A stretch of DNA of 9,461 nt from Phycisphaerae bacterium (GCA_002591705.1 PAAB01000057.1:1-9461); one strand, 5' to 3'; shown: positions 1 to 7,296, numbered from the stretch's first letter. Notes: a model not told the origin generated them from the sequence alone. Translations and numbers: made by a program.

Positions 1-30
1 TGCACCTGGATCCATCACCTGTCCTGCCAC
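1..30 (-). CDS. Start of a further operon gene (partial, probably lpxC or fabZ)
   Basis: Only the first ten codons are in the window. On the minus strand a GTG at 30-28 opens the reading VAGQVMDPGA to the window edge, and an in-frame ATG lies at 15-13. A strong Shine-Dalgarno sequence, GAGGAG (about 36-41), sits 5 nt before the GTG, which is why the GTG is preferred. The gene follows the lpxD copy 1 stop by 34 nt on the same strand, so it should belong to the same operon. In many bacteria lpxC, fabZ or lpxA follows lpxD, so one of these is the most likely identity, but ten residues show no family signature. The identity is inference; the start signal is seen directly. Confidence 0.45.
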   Translation of the reverse strand, partial: MAGQVMDPGA

Positions 31-64
31 GCCGTCTCCTCAGCTCGAACTGCGGCCTTCGTGT

Positions 65-1114
65 TCAACGGCTCTGCGATCGCTGCTTCGCCATGAATTC
101 AGGTAATTTACGAAGGCTGGAGAGTTGACGCAAAAAGATTCTGTCCTCAAATGCGGGGGTTCCCAGCACGCTGGTTCCCGCTTCGACGTCCCGCATGACC
201 CCCGTCTTGGCCCCTACGCGGGCCCCCGGCCCGATCTTGAGGTGATCGGCGATGCCCGCCTGGGCACCGATCTGCGCCCAATCCCCCACCTGAACGGATC
301 CCGCCATACCCGCCTGGGCGGCGATGACCACGTTTCGACCGATGACCACGTTGTGTCCGACCTGGACCATGTTGTCGAGTTTGGAACCGTCACCGATGAC
401 TGTCTCGCCGAACTTCGCCCGATCCACGCAGGTGTGGGCGCCGAGATCGACGTCGTCCCCGATTCGAACCGTCCCGTTCTGCGGGACCTTCTCCAAGCCG
501 GTGCCCGCTGCGTTCGGTCGGTAACCGAAACCGTCCGCCCCGACGCTGACGTACGGCTGCAGCTGACAACGGCATCCGAGGATGCAGTCCCGACCGATGA
601 CCGAAAGCGATCCGATCATGGTTCCGGCACCGATTCTCGCTCCGCGTCCGATCTGCACTCCGGGGCACAGCACGACGCCGTCACCGAGCTCCACATCGGC
701 GGCCACCAGCACCCCCGCACCGATGCGAACCCCCTGACCCATGACCGCCGACTCGTGGATCTGTGCGGTGTCGTGGATCCCGGAATCGGGCCAGTCTGGC
801 TCGGGCGCGAAGTGCGTCAGCAGTGTGTTCATGGCCAGTTCGGCATCGTCGACCACGATCAGGGCGCGGTTCGCCGGATCGTGTCCGGGAACCTCGACTC
901 CGCGCGTGACCAGCGCCGCACCGGCGGTGGCATCCTTCCAGTCCCGCGCGAACTCCCCACTGCGGATGAAGGTCAGATGCGCTCCGTCGGCGTTCTGCAT
1001 GGAGTCGACGCCATGCAGCACGAGGTCGGCGGGACCGTCGAGATCCCCACCCACCAGTTGCGCGACCGACGCCGCGGTGAGATGACGTGTTGACTGGTCG
1101 CCGGAGGAAGCCAT
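65..1114 (-). CDS. lpxD: LpxD copy 1, UDP-3-O-acylglucosamine N-acyltransferase
   Basis: LpxD moves a 3-hydroxyacyl chain from acyl carrier protein to the 2-amine of UDP-3-O-acylglucosamine, the third step of lipid A synthesis, in the cytoplasm. The 349 residues match the usual family length. Residues about 12-103 form the N-terminal nucleotide-binding domain. Residues about 110-320 are a left-handed beta-helix of hexapeptide repeats (IGAG, IGRG, IGDG). The DGFGY motif is at 194-198, and the catalytic histidine is His254 in LDNMVQVGHN; the second conserved histidine is His291. The C-terminus has the GTPAF...LRKLPEF form common outside Enterobacteria. It starts 4 nt after the upstream Skp gene stop without a clear ribosome binding site, suggesting translational coupling. 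Oddity: the uridine-contact motif F-x-x-N-x-x-Y of the N-domain reads FIRSGEF (49-55), lacking both Asn and Tyr. A diverged copy with another nucleotide-sugar acceptor is possible. Confidence 0.93.
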   Translation of the reverse strand: MASSGDQSTRHLTAASVAQLVGGDLDGPADLVLHGVDSMQNADGAHLTFIRSGEFARDWKDATAGAALVTRGVEVPGHDPANRALIVVDDAELAMNTLLTHFAPEPDWPDSGIHDTAQIHESAVMGQGVRIGAGVLVAADVELGDGVVLCPGVQIGRGARIGAGTMIGSLSVIGRDCILGCRCQLQPYVSVGADGFGYRPNAAGTGLEKVPQNGTVRIGDDVDLGAHTCVDRAKFGETVIGDGSKLDNMVQVGHNVVIGRNVVIAAQAGMAGSVQVGDWAQIGAQAGIADHLKIGPGARVGAKTGVMRDVEAGTSVLGTPAFEDRIFLRQLSSLRKLPEFMAKQRSQSR

Positions 1115-1118
1115 CGCG

Positions 1119-1748
1119 TTAGTTCGCCGCTTTCGACTTCTGGTATTCGCTGTTCATGACTTCGATCAGGCGATCGGTGACGTCCATCTCCCCCCGTGCA
1201 AAGAGGACGCGCCGACTGGAGATCTGAGCCAGGATGTTCTCCGAGTTCTCGGGAATCGCGACGATCGAATCGTCGACCAGGATGATGTCGTATCCCTCGG
1301 CATCGGCGAGGGCCTTCGCGGACATCTTGATCTTGTCGTAGAGCTCGAAGATCTTGTCGTCGTTGTACCGCTTCTGCTTCTGCTGCTGGAACTGGACGTA
1401 CCCCTGCAGTTCGATCGCGGCCATCTGGTACCGCTTCATGGCCTGCTTGAACTTGTCGCTGCTCTCCGGGTAGTCCTCGAGATCGGCTTCGAGTCCCTCC
1501 AGTTCCTCCTGCCTTCTGTTCAGCTCCTCCTGCATGCCGTCCGCCCGCTGGGACAGGGACACCTGCAGCTGGTCCCACTCCTGCAGACCGTTGAAGGTTC
1601 CTTCGAGATCGACCGTGCCCACGACCGTCGGGGTGAGAAGCGGCAGGGCGTGCACGGCCACGGCCTGCACGCCGGCGAGAAGTGCCGATGCAAGCAGCAG
1701 GCCCGCGGCAACGAGGATGACTGCGGGATGGAACGGGGATCGGTTCAT
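1119..1748 (-). CDS. OmpH/Skp-like periplasmic chaperone, second of a tandem pair
   Basis: Skp/OmpH proteins form trimers whose coiled-coil arms hold unfolded outer-membrane proteins in the periplasm and deliver them to the Bam complex. This 209-residue protein has an N-terminal hydrophobic segment (about 9-35, signal peptide or anchor). Then come the first core strand VVGTVDLEG (42-50), a long charged Glu/Gln/Lys-rich helical region (about 60-150) and the closing core strands YDIILVDDS (153-161) and RRVLFARG (179-186), ending in a helix with VMNSEY. That order is the Skp fold. It is slightly longer than E. coli Skp. The ATG at 1748 has GGAG 7 nt upstream. It lies 41 nt after the other Skp gene and 4 nt before lpxD copy 1. 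The arm sequence differs strongly from its neighbour (QQQKQK, Tyr-rich), so the pair may have different clients or form mixed trimers; this is inference. Confidence 0.85.
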   Translation of the reverse strand: MNRSPFHPAVILVAAGLLLASALLAGVQAVAVHALPLLTPTVVGTVDLEGTFNGLQEWDQLQVSLSQRADGMQEELNRRQEELEGLEADLEDYPESSDKFKQAMKRYQMAAIELQGYVQFQQQKQKRYNDDKIFELYDKIKMSAKALADAEGYDIILVDDSIVAIPENSENILAQISSRRVLFARGEMDVTDRLIEVMNSEYQKSKAAN

Positions 1749-1789
1749 GGTGATGCTCCGGGATGGATCGGGTTCGGGTTCGCGAGGGA

Positions 1790-2428
1790 TCAGCGGGATC
1801 CGGCTGAAGCGGCGTACTCGTTGTTCATGCGGATGATGAGGTCGTCGCTGATGTCGATGGACGGGTTGCGGAAGAGGATCCGACGCAGGGTGATCTGCTC
1901 ACGCAACTGATCCTGCCGACTGATCTGCCGGCCGCCGGCCACGCTGAACTCGTTGTTGCTGTCGTTGATCAGGACCAGATCGATGCCCTCGATGTCCGAG
2001 AGTTCTGCGATGTTCTTCTGCATCGATCGATACAGGTTCTGAAGCATGAGGGACTTCTCGATGTCGATTTCCTGCTGGACGAATCGGATCCAGGCCATCT
2101 CCTGGAGCAGCTTCAAGTCGAGGTCGTCCTGCATCCGGCTCTTGTCCGGACCGTCGACCATGGCCTCGAGCTCCCCACCGATCTGCTCGATCTCCGCCTG
2201 ACGCCGGTCACGCTCGGACAGGATCTCCTGGCTCTGGGCCGTCAGCGCCGCCTCGAGATCCGCCCGTTCGGCGAGCGAGTCCATGACCCGCTGCAGATCG
2301 ACGGTGGCCACGACCGTGGGACCGAAGGAACCCAGCCGGTTCGCCTGCGCGGGCCAGGGCGCCAGCATCGCGGCAACGAACAGTCCGAGGAGGAGAATGG
2401 GAGTGCTTTGTCGGATACGACGGAACAT
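1790..2428 (-). CDS. OmpH/Skp-like periplasmic chaperone, first of a tandem pair
   Basis: This is a Skp/OmpH family chaperone for outer-membrane proteins. The 212-residue product begins MFRRIRQST, followed by a hydrophobic core and APWPAQAN, a clear signal peptide with likely cleavage near residue 29. Mature core strand one is VVATVDLQRVMD (39-50). A charged helical arm spans about 55-145, and the fold closes with GIDLVLINDS (148-157) and RRILFRNPSIDISDDLIIRM (182-201). The ATG at 2428 is preceded by AGGAG with a 7-nt spacer, which decides the start. The gene lies 41 nt after bamA on the same strand, the classical bamA-skp arrangement, supporting a role in loading BamA. Compared with the next gene, the C-terminal half shares the pattern LF-x(5)-D-(I/V)-(S/T)-D-x-(L)-I-x-x-MN-x-EY, indicating an old duplication. 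Family assignment is firm; the division of labour is unknown. Confidence 0.87.
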   Translation of the reverse strand: MFRRIRQSTPILLLGLFVAAMLAPWPAQANRLGSFGPTVVATVDLQRVMDSLAERADLEAALTAQSQEILSERDRRQAEIEQIGGELEAMVDGPDKSRMQDDLDLKLLQEMAWIRFVQQEIDIEKSLMLQNLYRSMQKNIAELSDIEGIDLVLINDSNNEFSVAGGRQISRQDQLREQITLRRILFRNPSIDISDDLIIRMNNEYAASAGSR

Positions 2429-2469
2429 TGCGTGGCTCCTGTGGGGAGGTCGGATTGAGAAGGGGATCG

Positions 2470-4959
2470 TCAGAACGGCAGTTCGGCGGAGAAACTAAAC
2501 ACTTCGGTCTCGTCATTCTCCTCCTTCATGAGCGGAAAGGCAAAGTCGAAGGCCATTGGGGTCGGTCCGAGCTGTGGGATGTAGATGCGAAGACCCGCCC
2601 CCACACCCATGCGGTATTCATCGAAGCCCGGCGCGTTGTTGACGGTGCCCGAATCGACGAAGAAGACACCGTCGATGAACGTTCCGATCAGGGGGAACTG
2701 GTACTGGGCTCCGAGGAAGAGCAGGAAATCACCACCGATGGGAATGTCCTCGGGTCCTCCGGGCTGGGACGGGATGCCCTTGGGACTGACCTCTCGGAAG
2801 GCGAAGCCTCGAAGACTCCGGCCTCCGAGATAGAAGCTTTCCCACGTCGGAGCGGTTCCACTGAAGATCCAGCCCACGCTTCCGTCGAGCCGCAGCGTCG
2901 AGATCCGCCCCAGGAAGTCCCGATTCAGGGTCAGGTAGGTCGTGTAGTCGACGCGGGCTCGATTGAACTCGACATCGCCTGCGAAGGCACCGTAGTTCGC
3001 GAACTGCAGTTCCAGGCGACTGCCGCTCCCGGGGCGCGTCAGGGTCGTGATCGTGGTTCGCGTGAGCTGGAAGTCGAGACCGACCAGATTGTCCGGGCCT
3101 TCGTCCGCGAAGATCTCCACGGGCGCGTCCGGCTCGATGTCCTCGAGCTTCACATTCGCCGTCATCAATGAGAGCTGGCCGAGCCAGATGTCTCCGAACC
3201 TGCGCGAGGTCGTCACATTGGCGAAGAACCTCCGCTCCGCGTAGTCCCGGTAGAACCGACGGTAGTACCCGGCGTCGCCGCCCAGCGAGTACGCCGTCTC
3301 GAAGATGTTCGAATCGGTCAGGCTGATGTCGTAGGCGAAGATCTCGTTGCCCGGCTGGAAGTTCATCGCGAATCGCTGCCCAGCGCCCCGGAAGGCACGA
3401 CCCTTGGCCAGTTCACCGAAGGTCTGCGGAAAGTCCGCGACATCGAAGTTGTTCTGCACCAGGGAGATGTTTCCGAGCACGCCGGAGTCCGAACCGAACC
3501 CCACCCCGAAGTTGAAGGATCCGGTGTTCTTCTCCTTCACCTCGACCAGCACATCGCGATAGCCGGGGTTCTCCTCGCTGGGCTGCTGCACGGTCAGCTT
3601 GACGTCGTTGAAGAGCTGGGTCTGGAGAATCCGGTTCTTGGACAACTCCAGCTCGGTGGCGTCGAACCGACGACCGGACTGCAACTTCACGTGGCGACGG
3701 ATGACCTTGTCCTTCGTGAGGAAGTTGCCGTTGATGCCGACCAGTCCCACCTTGGACATCCGGCCCTCGCTGATCTCGATGATGACGTTGACTTCGTCCG
3801 AGGACTGGCTGCGAACCGGGAGCAACTGCACCCGAGCATCCAGGTACCCCAGCACCCCGTAGGCCTTCTCCAGCTGGATTCGCGACCGCTCGAGCAAATC
3901 GGCCTTGAAGACGTCGCCAGTCTTGAGCTCCATCAACACCGCAAGCTGCTCGGCGGAGAAGACCTCAAGTCGATCGTCTGCGTAGGCGGGATCCGGGGGG
4001 CCGGAATCGGACCGATCCTCCAGGGGTGACGGGGGCTTGGGCGGCCCGCCCTCTTGGGGTGGCGCCCGAGGAATCACACCCCCGCCCGGCCCGACGCGTG
4101 CCGCAGTGATCGAGCGGACCGTGAAGGCCACGCCCTCCTCGATCAGAAAGACGACCTTCGCTTCCCTCTGGTTCGGACTGATCTCGATCTCGCGATCGAC
4201 CCGGATGTCGAGAAAACCCCGATCCTTGTAGTACTTGTCCAGCGAGGCGACATCCTGGGTCAGCATCTCCGTATCCAGTTCGCCACGCCGGAAGAACGGG
4301 AACCAGGTCCGGGTCTTGATCTGGGGATAGAGGAGATTCGACGAAATCGTCTCGTTGCCGACGAACTCGATCTGCCGCACCCGCACCCGGGGCCCCTCGA
4401 TGACCTCGAAGATCAGGACGTCGTTGTCCGCCAACTGCACGGGATCCAGCGAGATCTCGGCCAGGTAGTAGCCGCGCTTGGCGTACATCTCCTTCATGTC
4501 CCGGATGGAACGTTCGATCAGGAAGTCGTCCCGGGGTGATCCCCGCCGCATGCCGGTGGGTCCCAGCAGCTGCTGATCGGTGATGACCCGGTTTCCCACC
4601 ACCTGCACCTCCGCAAGCAGCTGCTGCTCGCCGAATACGTAGGTGAGAGCGACCGTGCCGTCGCTCTCCAGACGAGCCTTGATGTCGATGTTCCTGAAAT
4701 CACCCAGCCGGGTCAGTCGCTCGACGTCGTCGGTCGCACTCCCGGGGTCGTAGGGGCTGCCGACGCTGGAACGGATGTTGTTCCAGACCTTCTGCTCGGG
4801 AACCCGCTCCAACCCCTCGAACCGGATCGAGGAGATGGGTCGATCGGCCAGTTGATCGTCCTGCATCACGGCAGCGGCAGCGGCGTGCGATTCCGGCGCA
4901 AGGACGGAAACCGCGACGATCGCAAACATGGCCACAACAATGAAAAGGCACCTGATCAT
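2470..4959 (-). CDS. bamA: BamA, outer-membrane beta-barrel assembly protein
   Basis: BamA is the essential Omp85-family insertase that folds beta-barrel proteins into the outer membrane. Starting at the ATG at 4959 gives 829 residues with a signal peptide (MIRCLFIVVAMFAIVAVSVL, cleavage near ESHA). Five POTRA domains follow, at roughly 41-110, 112-190, 191-277, 278-400 and 401-476. The C-terminal barrel is about 480-829. It holds GGRSLRGFAF (712-721), matching the (V/I)RGF loop-6 motif, and ends in SAELPF with the terminal Phe of outer-membrane proteins. An in-frame start at 5073 would put 38 arginine-rich residues before the signal peptide, so it is rejected. No Shine-Dalgarno precedes 4959; the sequence there is CCTCCCC. 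Oddity: POTRA 4 carries a Pro/Gly-rich insertion at residues 290-329. It heads an operon with two skp genes and lpxD, and is divergent from lpxD copy 2. Confidence 0.95.
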   Translation of the reverse strand: MIRCLFIVVAMFAIVAVSVLAPESHAAAAAVMQDDQLADRPISSIRFEGLERVPEQKVWNNIRSSVGSPYDPGSATDDVERLTRLGDFRNIDIKARLESDGTVALTYVFGEQQLLAEVQVVGNRVITDQQLLGPTGMRRGSPRDDFLIERSIRDMKEMYAKRGYYLAEISLDPVQLADNDVLIFEVIEGPRVRVRQIEFVGNETISSNLLYPQIKTRTWFPFFRRGELDTEMLTQDVASLDKYYKDRGFLDIRVDREIEISPNQREAKVVFLIEEGVAFTVRSITAARVGPGGGVIPRAPPQEGGPPKPPSPLEDRSDSGPPDPAYADDRLEVFSAEQLAVLMELKTGDVFKADLLERSRIQLEKAYGVLGYLDARVQLLPVRSQSSDEVNVIIEISEGRMSKVGLVGINGNFLTKDKVIRRHVKLQSGRRFDATELELSKNRILQTQLFNDVKLTVQQPSEENPGYRDVLVEVKEKNTGSFNFGVGFGSDSGVLGNISLVQNNFDVADFPQTFGELAKGRAFRGAGQRFAMNFQPGNEIFAYDISLTDSNIFETAYSLGGDAGYYRRFYRDYAERRFFANVTTSRRFGDIWLGQLSLMTANVKLEDIEPDAPVEIFADEGPDNLVGLDFQLTRTTITTLTRPGSGSRLELQFANYGAFAGDVEFNRARVDYTTYLTLNRDFLGRISTLRLDGSVGWIFSGTAPTWESFYLGGRSLRGFAFREVSPKGIPSQPGGPEDIPIGGDFLLFLGAQYQFPLIGTFIDGVFFVDSGTVNNAPGFDEYRMGVGAGLRIYIPQLGPTPMAFDFAFPLMKEENDETEVFSFSAELPF
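3973..4092 (-). other. Low-complexity Pro/Gly-rich insertion within BamA POTRA 4
   Basis: Codons 290-329 of bamA encode a run dominated by Pro, Gly, Asp and Ser, including GPGGGVIPRAPPQEGG and PPKPPSPLEDRSDSG. It interrupts POTRA 4 between its first strand (FTVRSITAARV) and the helix beginning FSAEQLAVLMELKTGDVF. The reading frame stays open and the flanking POTRA pattern resumes cleanly, so this is a loop insertion and not a frameshift. Confidence 0.75.
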
Positions 4960-5111
4960 GCGGTACGGGGAGGATACACGGTGGATCCCACTCCTGCCCG
5001 CTTCGGAACGGATTGACCGGCATCCTTGGTCAAGATAGTGTCCCCCTCGACCCCGGACGGATCGGACGCACATGCCCCCCCGATTTCCGCCGCGGGATGC
5101 GGGAGTGACCG
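4960..5111. promoter_or_regulatory. Divergent spacer between bamA and lpxD copy 2
   Basis: This 152-nt spacer must carry the start signals of both divergent units. On the plus strand TTGACC (5013-5018) is a good -35 box, but the best -10 candidates, GATAGT (5034-5039, 15-nt spacer) and TAGTGT (5036-5041, 17-nt spacer), match poorly. On the minus strand TTGACC also occurs (5033-5028), without a convincing -10 at 16-18 nt. GGGAG lies 6 nt before the lpxD copy 2 ATG. The bamA side has no Shine-Dalgarno. The promoter call is tentative. Confidence 0.4.
5013..5033. repeat. Inverted repeat TTGACC-N9-GGTCAA
   Basis: The arms 5013-5018 and 5028-5033 are perfect 6-bp reverse complements separated by 9 nt. 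Each arm reads TTGACC on its own strand and so resembles a -35 element in both directions. A symmetrical repeat inside a divergent spacer suits a shared operator or paired promoters. It could also be chance. Confidence 0.5.
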
Positions 5112-6149
5112 ATGAGCATGACCCTTGCAGAACTTGCCGAGCGTCTGGGTGCCAAGGTGGTCGGCGACGGTGGTCGCGTCGTCACCGGTTGCGCGGGAAT
5201 ACGGGAAGCCGATGATGGGCAGGTCACCTTTCTGGCGAACCGAAAGTATTCGCGATTCATGGCGACCACCAACGCCGCCGCCGTGCTTGTCAGACCCGAT
5301 GAAAGCCTCGACAACCAGCGACTGATCCGACTGGAGTGCGAGGATCCCTATTTCGCATTCCGCAACGCGATGATCGAACTCCACGGCTTCCGCGAGCACC
5401 GCGAGCCGATGGGAAGTCATGAGGCCGGGATCAGCGACGCGGCCTCGATCCATCCGGACGCGACGGTCGGCGAGGGAACCCGCATCCACCAGAACGCGAC
5501 GGTGGAACGGGGAGCGTCGGTCGGCCGACGCTGCCAGATCTATCCCGGGGTCTTCATCGGAGAGCATGCCGTGGTCGGTGACGACTGCATCCTCTTCCCC
5601 AACGTGACGATCTACGATCATTGCCGCCTCGGCGACCGGGTGACCGTGCACGCCAACACGGTGATCGGGCAGGACGGATTCGGCTACGCCACCCACGCCG
5701 GTGCGCACCACAAGATTCCGCAGGCGGGCATCGTGGTGATCGAGAACGACGTCGAACTCGGTTCCGGATGCGCCATCGAACGGGCGGCCATGGGCGAGAC
5801 CCGCATCGGCGAAGGAACCAAGTTCGCCGACCTCATCTCCATCGGCCACGGCACCACCATCGGGCGTCACTGTCTCTTCGTGTCGCTGGTGGGCGTCGCC
5901 GGCTCCGTGACGATCGGCGACTACGTGGTGCTGGGCGGACAGACCGGCGTGTCCGGACACCTTACGATCGGCAACGGCGTCCAGGCGCTGGGCAAGACGG
6001 CGATCGTCTCGGACATCCAACCGGGACAGATCATCGGAGGCGTGCCGGCCGTCGACGCGGACACCGCCAAGCGGAACGCCCTCACGGCGGCCAACCTCCA
6101 CGAACTCCACAAGCGGGTCAAGAAGCTCGAGCGAGCCCGCAAGGACTGA
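5112..6149 (+). CDS. lpxD: LpxD copy 2, UDP-3-O-acylglucosamine N-acyltransferase family
   Basis: This is a second LpxD-family acyltransferase of 345 residues. The N-domain (about 3-95) is closer to the classical form than in copy 1: MTLAELAERLGAKVVGDG and TFLANRKY, which keeps the uridine-contact pattern F40-x-x-N43-x-x-Y46. The beta-helix runs about 107-312 with many hexapeptides, DGFGY at 188-192, the presumed catalytic His246 and the second conserved His283. A charged helix (about 318-345, LHELHKRVKKLERARKD) closes it, as in E. coli LpxD. Oddity: the core that normally reads (L)DN-x-V-Q-x-(G/A)-HN reads FADLISIGHG, and the usual T-x-DRG reads AIERAA, so the active-site loop has changed while the histidine remains. 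GGGAG 6 nt upstream supports the ATG at 5112. The gene stands alone on the plus strand. Substrate, acyl chain or lipid may differ from copy 1; a strict LpxD role is likely but unproven. Confidence 0.88.
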   Translation: MSMTLAELAERLGAKVVGDGGRVVTGCAGIREADDGQVTFLANRKYSRFMATTNAAAVLVRPDESLDNQRLIRLECEDPYFAFRNAMIELHGFREHREPMGSHEAGISDAASIHPDATVGEGTRIHQNATVERGASVGRRCQIYPGVFIGEHAVVGDDCILFPNVTIYDHCRLGDRVTVHANTVIGQDGFGYATHAGAHHKIPQAGIVVIENDVELGSGCAIERAAMGETRIGEGTKFADLISIGHGTTIGRHCLFVSLVGVAGSVTIGDYVVLGGQTGVSGHLTIGNGVQALGKTAIVSDIQPGQIIGGVPAVDADTAKRNALTAANLHELHKRVKKLERARKD

Positions 6150-7265
6150 TCAGGACGAGGTGTAGAACGGAAGTGGCACGATTTCCGCTTCGTCCGTCGC
6201 CCGCCCCAGATCGACCGTGAGCATCCGCCCCTCTTCCGATGCCCCACGATCCACGATCGCCATGGCGATCGAGGCGTCGAGCGTGGGCGACAGACACCCG
6301 CTGGTCACCGAACCGACCGTGGTCTCGCCGTCGAGGACGCTCATGCCCTGCCGGGCCGCACGTCGACCGGACAACCGCAGACCGACCAGCGTGCGCGGGG
6401 GACCGTCGCCGGACGCGATCTCCTGCAGCGCCGCCTGGCCGATGAAGCCCCCCTCCTCGCCTTCCTTCTCGCCCTTGTCGAGGGCAACCGCGAAGTGGAG
6501 GCCGGCGGTCAGCGGATCGATGTTCTCGTCGATCTCGTGGCCGTAGAGCGCCATGCCCGCCTCCAGCCGAAGCGAGTCCCGGGCACCGAGTCCGCAGGGG
6601 GTGATCTCCCCCTCGTCCATGTTCTTGAGGATCATCTCCACGGCCTTGCCGGCCATGGCGGAGGGAAGGATCACCTCGACGCCGTCCTCGCCCGTGTAGC
6701 CGGTTCTGGACACCATGAACTTCGCGATGAAGAGGCTCTTCTCCGTGAACCGGTAGCGTTTGAGCGTCGGAATCTCCCGGGAGAACCCGGCCAGCACGTC
6801 CATCACCTTCGGACCCTGCAACGCGACCATCGCCGTCTTCTCGGTCACGTCCGCGAAGCGGTACACCATGTCGCCCTTGCACTCGGCGAAATGTTCGATC
6901 AGCTTCTCGCGGTTGGCCGCATTGCAGACCATGGAGAAGTCGCTTTCACCGTGCCGGTAGACCAGCACGTCGTCGCGGCACCCACCCTGTTCGTTGCACA
7001 CCAGCGAGTAGCGGACCTGGCGTTCCTGCATGGATCCGATCCGTCGGGTGCAGACCCGATCGAGAAACTTCGCCGCGTCTCGCCCCTTGAACGTGAACCG
7101 CCCCATGTGCGACACGTCGAAGAGTCCGCCCCGCTCGCGCACCTGTCGATGCTCCTCGATGATCGAGGTGTACAGCAGCGGCATCTCCCAGCCGGTGTAG
7201 TCGACGAGCTTGGCGCCGTGTTCGACGTGGTACTTGTGGAACGGTGTCTTCTGCAGTGTGGTCAT
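6150..7265 (-). CDS. gcvT: GcvT, aminomethyltransferase (glycine cleavage T protein)
   Basis: GcvT takes the aminomethyl group held on the lipoyl arm of GcvH and passes the one-carbon unit to tetrahydrofolate, releasing ammonia, in the cytoplasm. The 371 residues match the family. Clear motifs are DYTGWEMPL (22-30), GLFDVSHMG (47-55), GGCRDDVLVY (94-103, with the catalytic Asp as 98 or 99), SRTGYTGEDGVEV (186-198) and GLGARDSLRLEAGMALYGHEID (225-246). The C-terminal domain ends PLPFYTSS. This is a T protein and not a YgfZ or sarcosine-oxidase relative, judging by the intact TGYTGEDG and ARDSLRLE motifs. It follows the UVR-motif gene by 37 nt and is probably co-transcribed. No clear Shine-Dalgarno is seen; a small GC stem (7280-7296) lies 14 nt upstream. 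No gcvH, gcvP or glycine riboswitch is visible here, so the system must be split across the genome. Confidence 0.95.
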   Translation of the reverse strand: MTTLQKTPFHKYHVEHGAKLVDYTGWEMPLLYTSIIEEHRQVRERGGLFDVSHMGRFTFKGRDAAKFLDRVCTRRIGSMQERQVRYSLVCNEQGGCRDDVLVYRHGESDFSMVCNAANREKLIEHFAECKGDMVYRFADVTEKTAMVALQGPKVMDVLAGFSREIPTLKRYRFTEKSLFIAKFMVSRTGYTGEDGVEVILPSAMAGKAVEMILKNMDEGEITPCGLGARDSLRLEAGMALYGHEIDENIDPLTAGLHFAVALDKGEKEGEEGGFIGQAALQEIASGDGPPRTLVGLRLSGRRAARQGMSVLDGETTVGSVTSGCLSPTLDASIAMAIVDRGASEEGRMLTVDLGRATDEAEIVPLPFYTSS

Positions 7266-7279
7266 GGGAACGGCATGGT

Positions 7280-7296
7280 ACCGCCCCGCAGGCGGT
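7280..7296 (-). repeat. Small GC hairpin ahead of gcvT
   Basis: ACCGCC (7280-7285) and GGCGGT (7291-7296) are perfect complements around a 5-nt loop, in the 37-nt gap between the UVR gene and gcvT. No U-tract follows on the minus strand, so it is not a standard terminator. It could limit access to the gcvT start or stabilise a processed end. Chance is plausible at this GC content. Confidence 0.35.

Noticed and set aside
125..1093. Long plus-strand open frame (322 codons) opposite lpxD copy 1
   Set aside because: The product is rich in Arg, Asp, His and Val without any family signature, and it mirrors the codon pattern of the clear LpxD on the other strand. High GC produces such shadows.
2428..3171. 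Plus-strand open frame (247 codons) opposite the bamA barrel region
   Set aside because: It overlaps the start of the skp gene and the conserved BamA C-terminus and shows no domain; antisense shadow.
4960..5073. N-terminal extension of BamA from a start at 5073
   Set aside because: The 38 added residues are arginine-rich and precede a textbook signal peptide that starts at 4959, which would disable export.
4956..6110. Long minus-strand open frame (384 codons) opposite lpxD copy 2
   Set aside because: It shows no recognisable domain and is dominated by Asp, His, Arg and Gly from reading the hexapeptide repeats backwards; lpxD copy 2 is unmistakable on the plus strand.
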